DNA from: Trachelipus rathkii
Lineage: Eukaryota; Arthropoda; Malacostraca; Isopoda; Trachelipodidae
Length of the DNA stretch: 24,790 nt
Direction: 5' to 3'
NCBI GenBank assembly: GCA_015478945.1
Contig: JABUQX010124140.1
Span: 1-24,790 of the forward strand
The first letter of the stretch is position 1, and each line of letters starts with the position of its first letter. Shown in pieces: positions 1 to 11,460 of the stretch. The notes under the pieces are model-generated. The model made no database searches and was not told the DNA's origin. It was given only the letters and a program-made list of their open reading frames with translations. The translations under genes were made by a program, and so were the position numbers.

Positions 1-719
1 TAGATAAATCTATCTATACCTATATTAAATAACAAGTAATAAGATTAGTAATATAGGTATAATGAGAGAGTAATAAGTATAATATATACCTAGTTATGGT
101 TTATACATTGTAGTTAATCGATAGTATTAGTATGGTAATAATGATTTGAGTAATATTATATATGGGACATATGAGATAGTATATATAGTACAAAAGATCT
201 ATACTATATATATCAATGTCATTGCATAGTAGTAACTCTACTGAGTATTATACATAACTATACTGACTAGTAGGATATTGAAAATCATGCATGATATATA
301 TAAGCTCAAATATATAATCTATAGACTATTATTATTAACGAAGTCACGCTATACGTTATCTTAGTAGATGCAATTGAGTATATGTTTATGTTTAATAATC
401 AATAATATACAGATATATACTATCATAATATTAAGATACGATAATAAATTTATTACTACTATTATACTATTAGTGTAGAAGTAGTTAGGCCGCAATCATT
501 GAGAATACCTCATTATATATATATTCGTATTATATATATAGTGAACATATATAAAAATATAGTATAAATTAATTAATCCTACGCTATATATACTATACTA
601 TCTCCTATGATATATAGCTCTAAAGTAAGTAGACTAAAGATAATATATAACATAAGATCAATTAGGTATTTAGATACTCACTATATGTATACATATAATA
701 TATATTAATATTAAATAAT
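1..719. other. AT-rich unique/low-complexity DNA, no gene seen
   Basis: This stretch is almost entirely A and T, with many short TATA runs and stop codons in all frames. I see no conserved protein motif, RNA gene or clear repeat unit in it. It is best read as intergenic or heterochromatin-like DNA. Confidence 0.7.
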
Positions 720-727
720 ACATATAT

Positions 728-765
<38 letters not shown>

Positions 766-980
766 CTATATATTACTATTAATATATATATATAGTATAT
801 AGTATAATATATATATATATGTATATATTATATAGCTATATAATATTATTTGTAATAAGCTTTATTATATATATTATAGTCCTATATATATATATATATT
901 ATATATGTTACATATAGTAAATACCTAGGAATTGAAAGTACTCATAATATTATATTATTATATATATATATATATATATA
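720..980. repeat. TA dinucleotide microsatellite cluster
   Basis: Several TA tracts lie here, including an uninterrupted run at about 732-762 and a (TA)10 run at 961-980. Shorter interrupted TA runs fill the space between. The last run directly abuts the RT remnant that begins at about 981, so the upstream part of that element is either truncated or replaced by TA expansion. Confidence 0.9.
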
Positions 981-1815
981 GTCATCCAAGGACACCACTC
1001 CTCCCATTCATATAGGTTATGCAATGAAGTCCTTCAAGGAGTCGTTCTTTCACCTAGATTCTTAAATCTTTTTATGCATGACCTCTCTCATCTCAATTCC
1101 CCTTCCATAAAAATTAATAGTTATGATGAAGATCTAACAGTCACAGCTCAAAATCCCTATCTCTATATATACAGGATGCAGAGAACTGGGTGAATGGCAA
1201 CAATATGTAAACCAACTTAAACAATGGCTCACAACGAGCAGGATGACTGCATCACCTCAAAAAATTCACTATCACCTTATTCACCCCAGAGCCCAGCCAG
1301 AAGGGAATCTAACATCCACCCAGCAATATTCCTATCAAGCAATAGACTCCCTCTCGATAAACAATCCGCCATCCTATGTTTGATCTTTTAACCTTTGATA
1401 CACATATGACATTAACTTCCCACATCAACATTATCACTTTAAGAGCCACACATAAATTAAATGCACTGAAATCACAAGCTAGAACATACTTTGGCCAGCA
1501 TAAAGAAACTCTCACAATAGTATACAGACAATACAAGTGACATTTCCTAAATTATGCATCATCGTTCAGGGCTCCCACAATATCACAATCTAATATTCAG
1601 GAGAAAGGCTCGTTGCCTCTAATGATCAACAATCGTAAATAAATTACAAAGAGTATATATCAGGCAATTGATAGCGTCACAAATAGCGGGAATAGCCTTT
1701 TGGCTAGCCCTTCACACCCATCTATCATCTACGAACTTGAACAAAAATTCTCCATTTAAAAGACCTTCTTGACTATGATAGGCTGTCGAATTTTTTTTTT
1801 GCTTTTTTTTCCACG
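981..1815 (+). mobile_element. Degraded non-LTR retrotransposon (LINE A), reverse transcriptase domain
   Basis: This is a decayed jockey-like reverse transcriptase, the enzyme that copies LINE RNA into the genome by target-primed reverse transcription. Motifs appear in the expected order but in shifting frames. Positions 1020-1082 read CNEVLQGVVLSP..LNLFMHD, matching the family block (G)VPQG.VLSP.LFN.FMHD. The catalytic YADD box follows at 1122-1133 as YDED, then LTVTAQNP. At 1186-1260 the next frame reads WLTTSRMTASP, the family's WL..NRM..SP.KS block. The frame changes again to give PLDKQSAIL near 1340, then FDTHM.LTSHIN (1394 on), KLNALK, FGQHKETLTIVYRQY (to 1534), a stop, LNYASS (1547-1561) and MIGCR (1775-1789). 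At least three frameshifts and several stops make it a dead pseudogene. The endonuclease is absent. The start abuts a TA tract and the end runs into T-rich sequence. The LINE assignment is firm; the jockey-like clade is inferred. Confidence 0.8.
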
Positions 1816-2040
1816 GAGTAGGTTAGTTAATGCCGAAATATTAAGTACTATATATTATATATATATTATTGATAAATTTACTGCATTTAAAACCATACTA
1901 GGGTTAATTATAATATAGTAAAGAATGTAGGTAAGTATATAATATATATTATACTATAACAAATTATTAAAATATATTATATATATAATATAAATTATTT
2001 ATAGAAAAGTTTAGGAGTATATATAGGTATATCGTTTAAA
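1816..2040. other. AT-rich spacer
   Basis: This is TA-rich sequence with no motif or open frame that I can assign. It separates LINE A from a slightly GC-richer patch. Confidence 0.6.
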
Positions 2041-2260
2041 ATGGACGTACAAAGAGAAGGCAGTTTTAATGTAAATTGTATTTTCTGTGAGAGTGTGGGG
2101 AAGGGGGATGTTTTTCCAAGTGTATTGTTTCCTTCTGAGGAATGGATTTTTTACATGTGACGGAGAATAAACTTTGCGCAGACAAGTATATTCTCAATGC
2201 ATAGTAATTAATGTTCAGCTGAATATTAATGAAAACTATATTGAGGTTCTATAGACACGT
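2041..2260. other. GC-elevated patch, weakly RT-like on the plus strand
   Basis: Composition rises in G here. One plus frame from 2041 reads ESVGKGDVFPSVLF at 2089-2130 and, after one stop, FAQTSIFS at 2173-2196. These loosely resemble the RT blocks SGV.QGDV.SP.LF and FADDTSIFS. The two blocks are only about 24 codons apart, shorter than usual, and the aspartates are missing. The similarity could be chance. Confidence 0.2.
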
Positions 2261-3479
2261 TCAGTTTACGAAAACTGATTTGGTATTTAATAACAAATAT
2301 TGTGACAATAGATCATTTATATTTAATTCTTAATTCTATCAACCGGTTATTACCAAATGGTAATTATTACTTTTATATATATTTTTGTTTCATGGATAAA
2401 GCCAGGATTTCAATTGTATAGAAGAGAAAATACAGATAATGTATTAAATAAACGCAATCTCTAAGCGCACTTCTTGTTAGTAGCCTATTATATACAAGGG
2501 AATAGAATGTAATATCAATATACTAATTTTTATGCGATATTCCAGCTACGATTTCAATATACCATGTTACTAATTAGTAACATGCTATTTAGTAAACAAT
2601 TCGTATACTCATAGTGGTATAGGATAACCCGTCTCATGACGAATTTCACGCAGAGCGGTGGGATAATCTTGGTACTCTGTATAGAACGATAAATGAGCAT
2701 TATCAGTGGTGTAATGTTGGGAACTGTGGGCACTCGAGATGAATGAATTCGCAATTTAACATATATCCTTTTTTTCCCAAATTTAGCAGAGATATCATTG
2801 TATTAGAAAGGGAGGAAAAATAAATAAGGTGGTTACGAGGGAGAATTGCATTTTATCTACCTAAATGTCTCAATTTTTATAATAAGCAGTCAAATAAAAA
2901 TAAATTAAAAATTAAATGGCAAGAGAAATCGTATAATTCGTAAAAGGTAAACCAAAATAGTGGGTATAAACAGTATGTGATTTTACACGCCGTTTTCCGT
3001 TTGCCTATGTAGTGGTATTATAAGTAATATATATATTATATAGTAACTGGGGATTGATACTGAGGTTCTTTGGGCAAAATTTATATAATGTTTCATCTAA
3101 ATTTCTATATCCTAAGCTTATTTGTGTGTATAGATATAGATTTGCACCAATAATGTAAACTAATATAACATATACAAGAGGGGAGAATGGTAAGGTTGTA
3201 CTTAAGTGATAAACAAGTATGAGGAACTTAAATAAGCAATTACAATATTATGTGAACTAATATATATATAAATTATGAGAATGCCAACTATATTAAAATA
3301 TATTAATATATATAATAGCGTTATTCCAATAGGATATCACTGTATCAGTAATATATGGTATTATTATGACTATATAACATAAGTTGTCAATAAAAATGTC
3401 ACTCATATAGCGATATATATATATTATGGAACGCTATATATTTGATATAATGATTATCCAAGATAAATTTCAAACTAAT
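2261..3479. other. AT-rich DNA, no gene seen
   Basis: This is mostly unique AT-rich sequence with scattered TA runs. Apart from the palindrome at 2563-2584 I see no coding, RNA or repeat structure. Confidence 0.6.
2563..2584. repeat. Perfect 22-bp palindrome
   Basis: The sequence CATGTTACTAA is followed at once by its exact reverse complement TTAGTAACATG, giving a 22-bp palindrome with no spacer. It could extrude as a cruciform or bind a dimeric factor, but nothing nearby shows a function. Palindromes of this length arise by chance more easily in AT-rich DNA. Confidence 0.9.
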
Positions 3480-6400
3480 TTTTTACATAATGAAAGGAAG
3501 GAGAATCGTGTAAGGAAAGTCGTAACTCTTATTGCAATAAATCAATTGTTTCACAGTGTGTGTTGTGCACCTCACCCCTTGGAGGAGGAGGATATAATAT
3601 AATACAATAATAAATATAAATATTACATTAATAAATTCAATGGCAAATAATATACTCACGAGGTTTAACAATAAGAGGATAAACATTAAGGAGCAATAAT
3701 AAATGACATAAATTTATACAATAATATAGTATTATTATATTATTTATAAACGAGATTATTGAGTCAAAATCAAAAATAAATAGATTATAAACACAATGGG
3801 AACAGTCGATTATAAGAAAGAAAGTTAAGCTCACTAATAGTGCGTACAAATAATATATAAATAATAATAATAATAATCAAATAATGGACCTTAATCATAT
3901 TTAGAGATTATTTTAGGGAGAATAATGGTATAATCTGATCTATTGAGTAGAATTATAATTGAAAAAACGATGAAAAGGTTAATTTGAAAAAAATAACTAA
4001 ATAGGATAAAAAATACATATTATAATTAAATTAAATAGTAAATAATATTTTCTCCGAAATCAAATGTATAATAATAAATAAATAATAATAATATATGCAA
4101 ATATAGAAATATTATTAATTTATGGATAAGAAAAGAAGAAGAGTCATAATAATAATAATATAAATAATTAATACTGTGCCGAATAATTCCTTCACTTATA
4201 TTTGTTGGTAGTTATATAACTATTTGTGAGGAATTGATACCTACATTATCTAGTAATCTGTCATTTACTTAATATGAATAAGTCAATAAACGAGAAATAA
4301 TAATGAATAATAAATATATTAATAAGTCCAAACATATAATAATAAATTAATAATAATTAAATAATAAAAATAAGTAAGAGAGAGAATAATAATAATCAAT
4401 AAGATAAAAATAATAAATGATAAATAAATGAGATAAATGAATGAAAATACATAATTAAATATAAGTTAATATAATTGTATTAATAATAATAATAATAGCA
4501 CTAAAAGAATGTTTTGTACACACTCAAATAAATTGTAATTTACATACTTATACAAACTTTATTCAAGAGAAGGAGAATAAATTCAACAGTTATTTTACAC
4601 TATATATCAATATATATTTTTAGCACATATATATAAATTAGTTCAGGGAAATTTTATATTAAAATGTATACATAAACTAGTAATGATTCTTTTGCGCTCT
4701 AGTTATCGAAATTGGGTCTGCTAATTGCAACCACCAGTGTCGTCGCTCCCTTTGAAAGAATGACCCGAAATATACATTAATACAATAAGTATAAAAATGA
4801 TAAGAATAAAAATCCACAAAAAAAGAGGAATAAATAAGAATAATAAAGTAATAATAATAATGACACTTGTCCTTTAAAATATATAATGGAGGTATAATTA
4901 TAAATATATTGAATAATTATATAATAATCAAATAAATAATACAATGCACTATGAATATATGAATTTAATCAAAAAGGACAATAACTCCCTCAGATGAGTA
5001 TAACTCAAATAATAAAATAAATAAAATAATTAATAGATAATTATTTAACAAACTTTTTGAATTGAAGAAATTGAATAATGAATAATTAATAATAATACAG
5101 TAATAATTAATAATAGATAATAATAATAATAGACCGATTAAAAAATAAATTAATACTAATAATCATTAATAAAAAGCAGACAACTCAGAGTAATATAGAT
5201 AACGTAATTACCACTAACTAGAAAATATAACTACATATATAAGCATAAATTACTGATAATAAATCATATAATAACAACATAATGGAGAAATGAAATAATA
5301 CAAGATAATGAGAGTAATGAGGATGATTATATATGAGTGTTAATATTAAATAAGAGAGTTGTGTGCGCTACATATAATAAATCAAATATCTTATATTTCA
5401 ACACTCCATATTGAGAGTAAATAATGGAAGAGTATGTATATATTAGCTAATAATAAATTAGATTATATTAATAATGACTAATAATAATGAATGTTCTGCA
5501 TGCTAGTTATGCACACCGAACATCGAAATTAAAAAGTACAGTAATCTTATTAAAATAAAATAAAATTTCCTGATAATATCATGTCCAATGATGAGTACAT
5601 ACAGAGTATTATACATTAGAAGATGGCTTTTATAACTACTGAGCGGTTTAATCATACTACTAACTTTTTAACTACATTTTCCATATACTTTAACTATATT
5701 TTTTCTTGTAACTACTACTAAATAATAATTAATAATATATAATATACATAATATGATATATATAAATAAATGAAATTGAAATAATAATAATAATAAATAA
5801 TAATAATAAATAAGTATAATATATTTTATTATGTATAAATGCTTAATAAGTTTGATATTACTCCATAATGTATAAAATAGAGTGGAGATGCTAATATATA
5901 TACATAATAAAAGATATTGTTAAATAATATAATAAAAATCATAACTAAAATAAGTTTTACAATTGTCATTAAATATATTTAAAACCAAGTATAGAAGTTA
6001 AATAATAATATTGCAAATATTATTATTATTCAAATTAAATAATAAATGATATCAGTTACTACTTTGTTCGCTAATGCTATGTGATCTAAGTAAAAATGAA
6101 TAGGGAGAGATAATAGAGAGAGAGTACAGTGAATGATATAATCACATATATATAATAATAAAAATAAATAATAATAATAGAGTAGATATAGATAGATAGA
6201 TTCAATTAAAAAATAAAAATTAGACCCTGTTTTACACATCAGTGCTGATAATATTTAATCAAACTTCGATACATATCTATTTCCTATTATTATAAATTGA
6301 GATAATATATAATGGTATGTGTTGTGACAATGTAATGAGATGTGTGATATTAGTATGTGAGATTGTAAGATATATGAATATAGTATATAGTATAATTAAT

Positions 6401-7430
6401 AAGTTGATTGTGATGATTGAATTGTGATATGTATAGTGAATTAGATAATTGATATTATAAAATAATTTATATTAATAATATTATAGTTGTACATATATAT
6501 ACAAATAATAAATAAATAGTATATATATGTAAAAGAATGAAATATATATAAATAACTGGAAAAAAATAAATTGGTTATTCGAAACTTGTTGTATAATACA
6601 CAATTAATTAAATAACTTAATAATAATAAATAATAACTAATAATACATAAAATAATTACAATTTGATATAATTACCTGATTAACAACTACAATTTACAAT
6701 AATTACAATACGCACAATTATAATAATTTACATAATAGCTGAATACATAGAATAGATAATAAATTAAATACATAATAATAATTAAATATATTAGATGATA
6801 TAATAATAATAATTGAGTAATAATAATAATTTAAATGTACATAAATAAGTAACTCACAATAATAGAGATAAAATAATTATAATACATTTATTAATATCTA
6901 CAAGTAATTATTATAATTTTATGAGTAATGAATTACATTCCATATGAATATAATACAATAATAATAATTAATTGTTAATAAATTAAATAATTTAAACTAA
7001 TAATTGAGATAATAATAATAATTAATAAATGAGTTTTTTTTTCTAATATCGTAACTCTTTTAGAGTTTAAAATAATAATTAATAATATAATAATAATAAT
7101 AGATTTAATAGACCTATATATATTTATAATTTAAACTTAATATTAATGATAATATATAATATTAATGATAATAAGATAAAATAAGTCATAGATTATTAGG
7201 AATAAATTAAATGATAATAATAAATATTTGATCGCTAACGTCTATAGATAAACTAAATATAATTACATAATAATTTCTTCAGTTCAGGATTATGAATTAG
7301 AGCACTTAAATAATATAATAATTATATAATGCTGTAAATAGTAAAGAATATAACATATAATTAAGAGATAATTAAATACGAATAATAATAATTAATAATA
7401 TAGAGTTCAATAGAACTATAGATTCCTTTC
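3480..7430. repeat. A-rich domain of AAT/TAA trinucleotide low complexity
   Basis: The plus strand is very A-rich and peppered with AAT, TAA and ATA trinucleotide runs, for example at about 3858-3880 and 5781-5813. Interrupted runs recur throughout. A 16-bp block, AATATTAATGATAATA, is duplicated at 7139-7154 and 7158-7173. Short open frames here encode only I/L/Y/F-rich low-complexity peptides on the minus strand. I found no RNA gene or conserved protein motif in nearly 4 kb. Confidence 0.75.
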
Positions 7431-7922
7431 AACTGTGTAGTTGTTAGATTGATTTTCGCGTGGTGAGGTAATGAACTTCTTGACAGTTCCTTTTGAAGAG
7501 TCGCTTCACAAGCGAGTCTCTACTGCTTCTGTTTTTGTTCTATAGCAGAATCATGATTTTGGTATGAGTTCTATGGGGTTTCATGATGTCTTGTTGGAAA
7601 TATGAGAGTTTTCTGAAACGATTAAAATGTTAGCTTGCTTTGTATGCACTGGGACGGTGCTTTAGTAGTGGGAATTGTATTAATATTAAGTTCCCTTAAT
7701 TTCGATTAAGATAGAATTCCTACGGGTTTATGCAATTAATTATTTCTTAAGATTTTAGTTTTATGAATTTTGCTTCGCTGGCAACATTGTCTATATAGCG
7801 TGGTATTTGAATGAAAAGATTTATGACGGAGTCAAAAAGTCGCATTGTCGTATGTGAGAGTAGCTATAGGGTGATAAAGTTAATTATGAGTGTAATTTCT
7901 TTACGTCTTAGTTTAGTGTATT

Positions 7923-7980
7923 AGGGATATTGCTTTTAGATGGAGCTTAAAGGTTCTTACTTTAAACTTGCAATATCCTT
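7923..7980. other. Two-stem inverted repeat (hairpin)
   Basis: GGATATTGC at 7925-7933 pairs perfectly with GCAATATCC at 7970-7978. Inside, GCTTAAAG pairs with CTTTAAAC at 7 of 8 positions. The whole could fold as a hairpin of about 58 nt. No known RNA family is recognised. Confidence 0.6.
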
Positions 7981-8435
7981 TAGGTTTTTAGAGTAATGAG
8001 AGAGGATGGTTTGTGTTAGGTTTGGCATAGTATAAACAGTCTCGTGTATTGCTAATGAGGCGACACTCCAACCCTTCGGTGTAATATTTGATTTACAATT
8101 ACAAAGAGTTGAATTAACTGAGTTTTACTTGTGGGGTACCCCCGAGTTGGAAGGTTGATTTCGAGATGAGGAAGACAGTAAATGTTAAACGATAGAGGAG
8201 AGGAATTTTTGGTTGTATATGTTTGTCTATTTTAATTATCTTCATTATAGAACCAAAGTTTTACATAAATAAGGCGTATTATAGATTATATATATTTTAA
8301 TATATATATTTTAAAATGAAATGGCCCCCTTTAAGGAAGTTAAGAAAATAGATAAGGGAGTGTGAATCAATATGATTAATATTAAATTTTATTAGCAATA
8401 TACATAGTATGCCAATGCATCCGAGCAAGTCCTCG

Positions 8436-8449
8436 CTTAGTTAACTAAG
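8436..8449. repeat. 14-bp perfect palindrome
   Basis: CTTAGTTAACTAAG is its own reverse complement. It is loosely framed by TCCGA at 8420-8424 and TCGGA at 8455-8459, which also pair. It is short and could be chance. Confidence 0.6.
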
Positions 8450-9529
8450 GGTATTCGGAGAATCAAATATGATCTCTCTATATATATAAATGTCTTCAGA
8501 CTATTTCTTCCTACAGTGTCATAAGAACCGCCGTACACTAGCAATTTTTTGTTATGAAACTTCCTCACATTATCAGATTGGAACATTTGGAATTAGAACG
8601 TTTTTTAATTTGAGGAATTTAATATTGCGGTATAAATATTGTTTTAATAGCTAAATAATAATTGTAAGATTGTATTTATTTAAATTTTAAAAGATAGCTT
8701 TATAATAGCAATCTTAATACCATTTTCATTATTATTTTGAGTTATAATGTGTCTACTGTAGCTATTACGATGTATATAGATGTCTCGGACATATCTTGTC
8801 ATTTATTAATAAGTGAAGGTATCGTATCCATTCATTAGAGATACGAAGAAGTCGTCATGAGATATTTGACTAGATCTCCATTTGTAAATATATAGAGTAA
8901 ATAGTTTTAAACGGTCTCCAAGAATTGGCCCTGGTGGGTTTCGTTACGGTTGATAAGGTGAAATGTTGGCACTGATTTAATATTATTCAATTTAAGTCAT
9001 TTACACGTTATATGAAGATCTCTCCTTGCACTTATTTAAGTAGCTTTTTAAACGCATGTAAGTTTAGATCCCACTCTCTAAATAGCCCTTATTTGTTTCA
9101 TTTTACTTAAGTTAAGTAGATGTCATGATCCAATCAGGGGGGTGTCAAAAGCTTTTGTGAAATCTAATAATAATAGCTGGGAGTGTGTCTTTAATTTTTT
9201 ATTATATAATTATCTGTAATTAAGTTTTTCGTTAAGTTACAAATGTTAGGGGATCAGCAAATGATTTGCTTAAATTGTTTAGCTCAAATTTAAGGTGATC
9301 CCATTTTGAGAATGTTGTTTTATGATTGTAAAATATTCTATTAATTATTGAAAAATAATTATAAAATATTTATCTATTTATTTATTATCAAAAAATTTTT
9401 TACTAATCGTGTTTTGTTGAATAGCTATTAAGTCGCTCCTCTGAAAGTATGGTTCGGGCATATGCGCATGAATGAAGGTATCTGCCATTATCCATATAGG
9501 GCTCGGATTAGTAAAGGGGCGGTATTTCT

Positions 9530-9565
9530 CCAAATATATTGCAAGGTACGGGTGAATATATTTGG
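9530..9565. other. 11-bp stem hairpin
   Basis: CCAAATATATT at 9530-9540 is perfectly complementary to AATATATTTGG at 9555-9565, with a 14-nt GC-richer loop. Beyond a 2-nt bulge the arms can extend with TCTC and GAGA. The function is unknown. Confidence 0.7.
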
Positions 9566-9898
9566 TTGAGATATGATTAACCTTTTCATGTCAAAATGAT
9601 TTCATTGTAACAAGTGTTTTAAGGGGTGGCTATTTTGTCGGCAGCGAGTTTGAGGCTGTGATTGGGGATTTGAGGTGAACATAATCACATTTTATTTTTG
9701 TTCATTTTTCAAACCGGCCTATTACCTTTTGTAAACCATCCTGAGACAGATGAAACTCGGGATTTAGAGGAAACAAGTTATAAGGACACAATGACGATTT
9801 CTCTAGTCTCGTTGGTGAGAGAAAAAAAACGTATCCATTATATGAATTTGATTATTTTTTCTAAGTTCTTTGTTCTTTATTATTTTTTATGTCATTTT

Positions 9899-10026
9899 AT
9901 TGTTTCATTTAGTTTTTTTTTTTTAATAATATTTTTTTTTATGGTTCTTAATTTTTTGTTTCTTTACTTATTGTTTCTTTTTTTCTCTTTTTTTTTTCTT
10001 CTTTTTGGATCTTTTTTCGTTTTTGA
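9899..10026. repeat. T-rich low-complexity tract
   Basis: Long T runs with occasional C and G fill this stretch. On the plus strand it yields an F/L-rich open frame (9698-10036) with no real protein features. On the minus strand the same DNA reads as a lysine-rich continuation of the LINE B linker. Confidence 0.8.
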
Positions 10027-10375
10027 TCGCCTTTGAAATTCTCGTGGTTTGTCGTTCACATAACTTCAGAGATTTACCTCGCTTATCTCTGATACCAAGG
10101 GGTTCCAATATATATTAACAGACTTCGTTTGGAGGCTATAGTCGCCTGGCGAGTACTGACTCTTGCGAGCCCGTTGCAGGTTCCGTTTATCTCTGATGTT
10201 TTTTCGTAAGAATTCTCAGTTCTGGGTTTAGGAGTGGACAAATTTGTTGAATAGGATTCTTTTTTTCCTTGCTATTCTTTGTATTAGTTGCATGGCAATT
10301 GATTAATATCAGACCCCCAAGCTGATCCTTCGACGTCCATAGTGATTTGCTCAATACCTGTGTAAGTCTCTGTTT
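9967..10375 (-). mobile_element. Degraded minus-strand LINE (LINE B), endonuclease-RT linker region
   Basis: Two overlapping minus-strand frames look like the basic linker between the endonuclease and RT domains of CR1/jockey-type LINEs. One frame, open from 10375 to 10190, ends in PLLNPELRILTKKHQR (10237-10190), resembling P..P.EIR.L..K+.R. After a frameshift the second frame (10215-9967) reads IRDKRNLQRARKS (from 10197), SPGDYSLQTKSVN, one stop at 10066-10068, then NDKPREFQRRSKTKKD. These resemble the family patterns I+.K..L.R.+K, D...Y...+..V and D.PR.FW+..K. Frames this open are unusual in DNA this AT-rich. This is motif resemblance only and no alignment was possible. An unrelated basic peptide remains possible. 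Confidence 0.42.
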
Positions 10376-11145
10376 TTAGGGCATCTTTGACTGTTCGTAC
10401 AGATACTTGGGTTACCGCATTTGAACTTTGTTATTACCATATGTGTTATACACTTGGCACCTCGCGCTATTATTTGTAATGCACCAGGGAAATATCTCTC
10501 GCTTTTTATAGTTTCGGTAAGAAGCTGGTATTGTGGTATACTGTATAAAAGCGAGCTGGTGTTAAGCCATTGGTTTTTGATCTTTATTAGACGCCAACGA
10601 TTTAATATTGTTGTACACAAAGGGAATGCACTCTGTCGCTCACGCACTCACGCTTTATACTCTTACAGACCAGTGTTTGGAAAGGAACGAGTGTGAAATT
10701 TTTCGACGATGCCGATGTGTATTCTCGCGTCGGTGTCTTTACCTGTATTGTGAGGATTACAAAAAGTGTCAATTTCCACTCTCACTCTCTCGCTCTTCTA
10801 TGTAATTTCAGAAGCTTTGTAACTACTCTCAGGCACACGGTTAACATAAACAAATTCAGTCCACTGTTTACGTCCATACTTTCATGTCCGTTTGTATGAT
10901 ATATTTTTTTGTCGTATGATAATATAATAGCCTTGGATTAAATGTATTCTAGCATGACATATCATGCGAAAAGGTTGTGATACTGTTAACAGGATTTCCA
11001 ATGATTTTCATATAATACGTAGAGTATTTTCAGACGCTTCCAGTTTTAGGATCCCCGCAGATATGATCCATTGAATGACGGATATCTATTTTTTCTGCGT
11101 TGTTGGACGTGTAAGGTAGCCGTTATGTAGTTGAACGAAACCAAT
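10376..11145. other. GC-elevated unique segment between LINE B pieces, unassigned
   Basis: Several overlapping frames of 65-98 codons exist on both strands, for example minus 10351-10647 and plus 10421-10696. None shows a recognisable domain, and opposite-strand frames this similar in length argue against real coding. The segment lies between the endonuclease-like and linker-like parts of LINE B, so it may be decayed element sequence or an insertion. Confidence 0.4.
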
Positions 11146-11436
11146 TTATGATAACATTAAGTCCCCTGTGAGAGAGAGGAGGGAGAGAGACCGACAGTTT
11201 AATTTGCCTCGAATATTTTGCATAATGGCGGCGCGGGTGGTACTAGATCAACCTGTATTGAAATCCTCCCCCGGCAGATTTTTATTAGGGTCATGATATA
11301 GAAGTGTAAGGGAGACGTGATGATGTGTTTGAGGGAGGGAGTCAGTCTTTGAGAAGCATATTTTATAGATTTTCCGGTAGAGATTATTTAGATTTGAATT
11401 AATGATTTGGGGATCGTTATTTATTGAAACTACCAC
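11146..11436 (-). mobile_element. Possible APE-type endonuclease remnant of minus-strand LINE B
   Basis: One minus-strand frame runs from 11436 to 11149 with a single internal TGA at 11245-11247. It contains VSLTLLYHDPNKNL, then GEDFN, then after the stop and about 14 residues NIRGKL. LINE endonucleases carry the same order: a hydrophobic strand ending in Y.PPN, the catalytic GGDFN box, and N.RG..L. The gap between the first two blocks is much shorter than usual, so a deletion must be assumed. The piece lies about 1 kb upstream, in the minus direction, of the linker-like segment, on the same strand and in the expected domain order. Chance resemblance cannot be excluded. Confidence 0.35.
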
Positions 11437-11460
11437 TTGTCACGATGTTAGTGTGACTCC

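Larger units (their letters stand above)
7431..9700. other. C-poor, G/T-rich unique sequence with hairpins, no assigned gene
   Basis: The composition changes abruptly at about 7430 from A-rich to T/G-rich on the plus strand. Several plus-strand frames stay open for 40-60 codons but match nothing I know. Reverse-complemented, the segment is A/C-rich like the coding strand of LINE A. It contains faint RT-like strings near 8850-8960 and 7990-8150 that I do not consider proven. It may be the far-decayed downstream part of minus-strand LINE B. Confidence 0.4.

Noticed and set aside
3483..6239. Minus-strand hydrophobic small frames that could look like membrane peptides
   Set aside because: They are translations of AAT/TAA-rich low complexity and have no stable features.
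7440..8170. Long plus-strand frame if TGA is read as Trp, suggesting a mitochondrial insert
   Set aside because: The resulting peptide does not match any mitochondrial protein I know and still has many TAA/TAG stops.
8400..8470. tRNA-like look around the CTTAGTTAACTAAG palindrome
   Set aside because: No acceptor stem, A box or B box could be placed.
9698..10036. 112-codon plus-strand open frame
   Set aside because: It is a product of the T-rich low-complexity tract, almost only F, L, S and V, with no domain.
10080..10197. 14-nt direct repeat (13 of 14) with 104-bp offset, possible target duplication
   Set aside because: Internal sequence has no element ends, and the region reads better as continuous LINE B linker.
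10351..10899. Four overlapping 65-98 codon frames on both strands
   Set aside because: No domains, mutual overlap on both strands, no conserved motif.
11248..11436. 62-codon minus frame as a stand-alone gene
   Set aside because: Better read as part of a decayed LINE endonuclease; the matching motif NIRGKL continues past its stop in the same frame.
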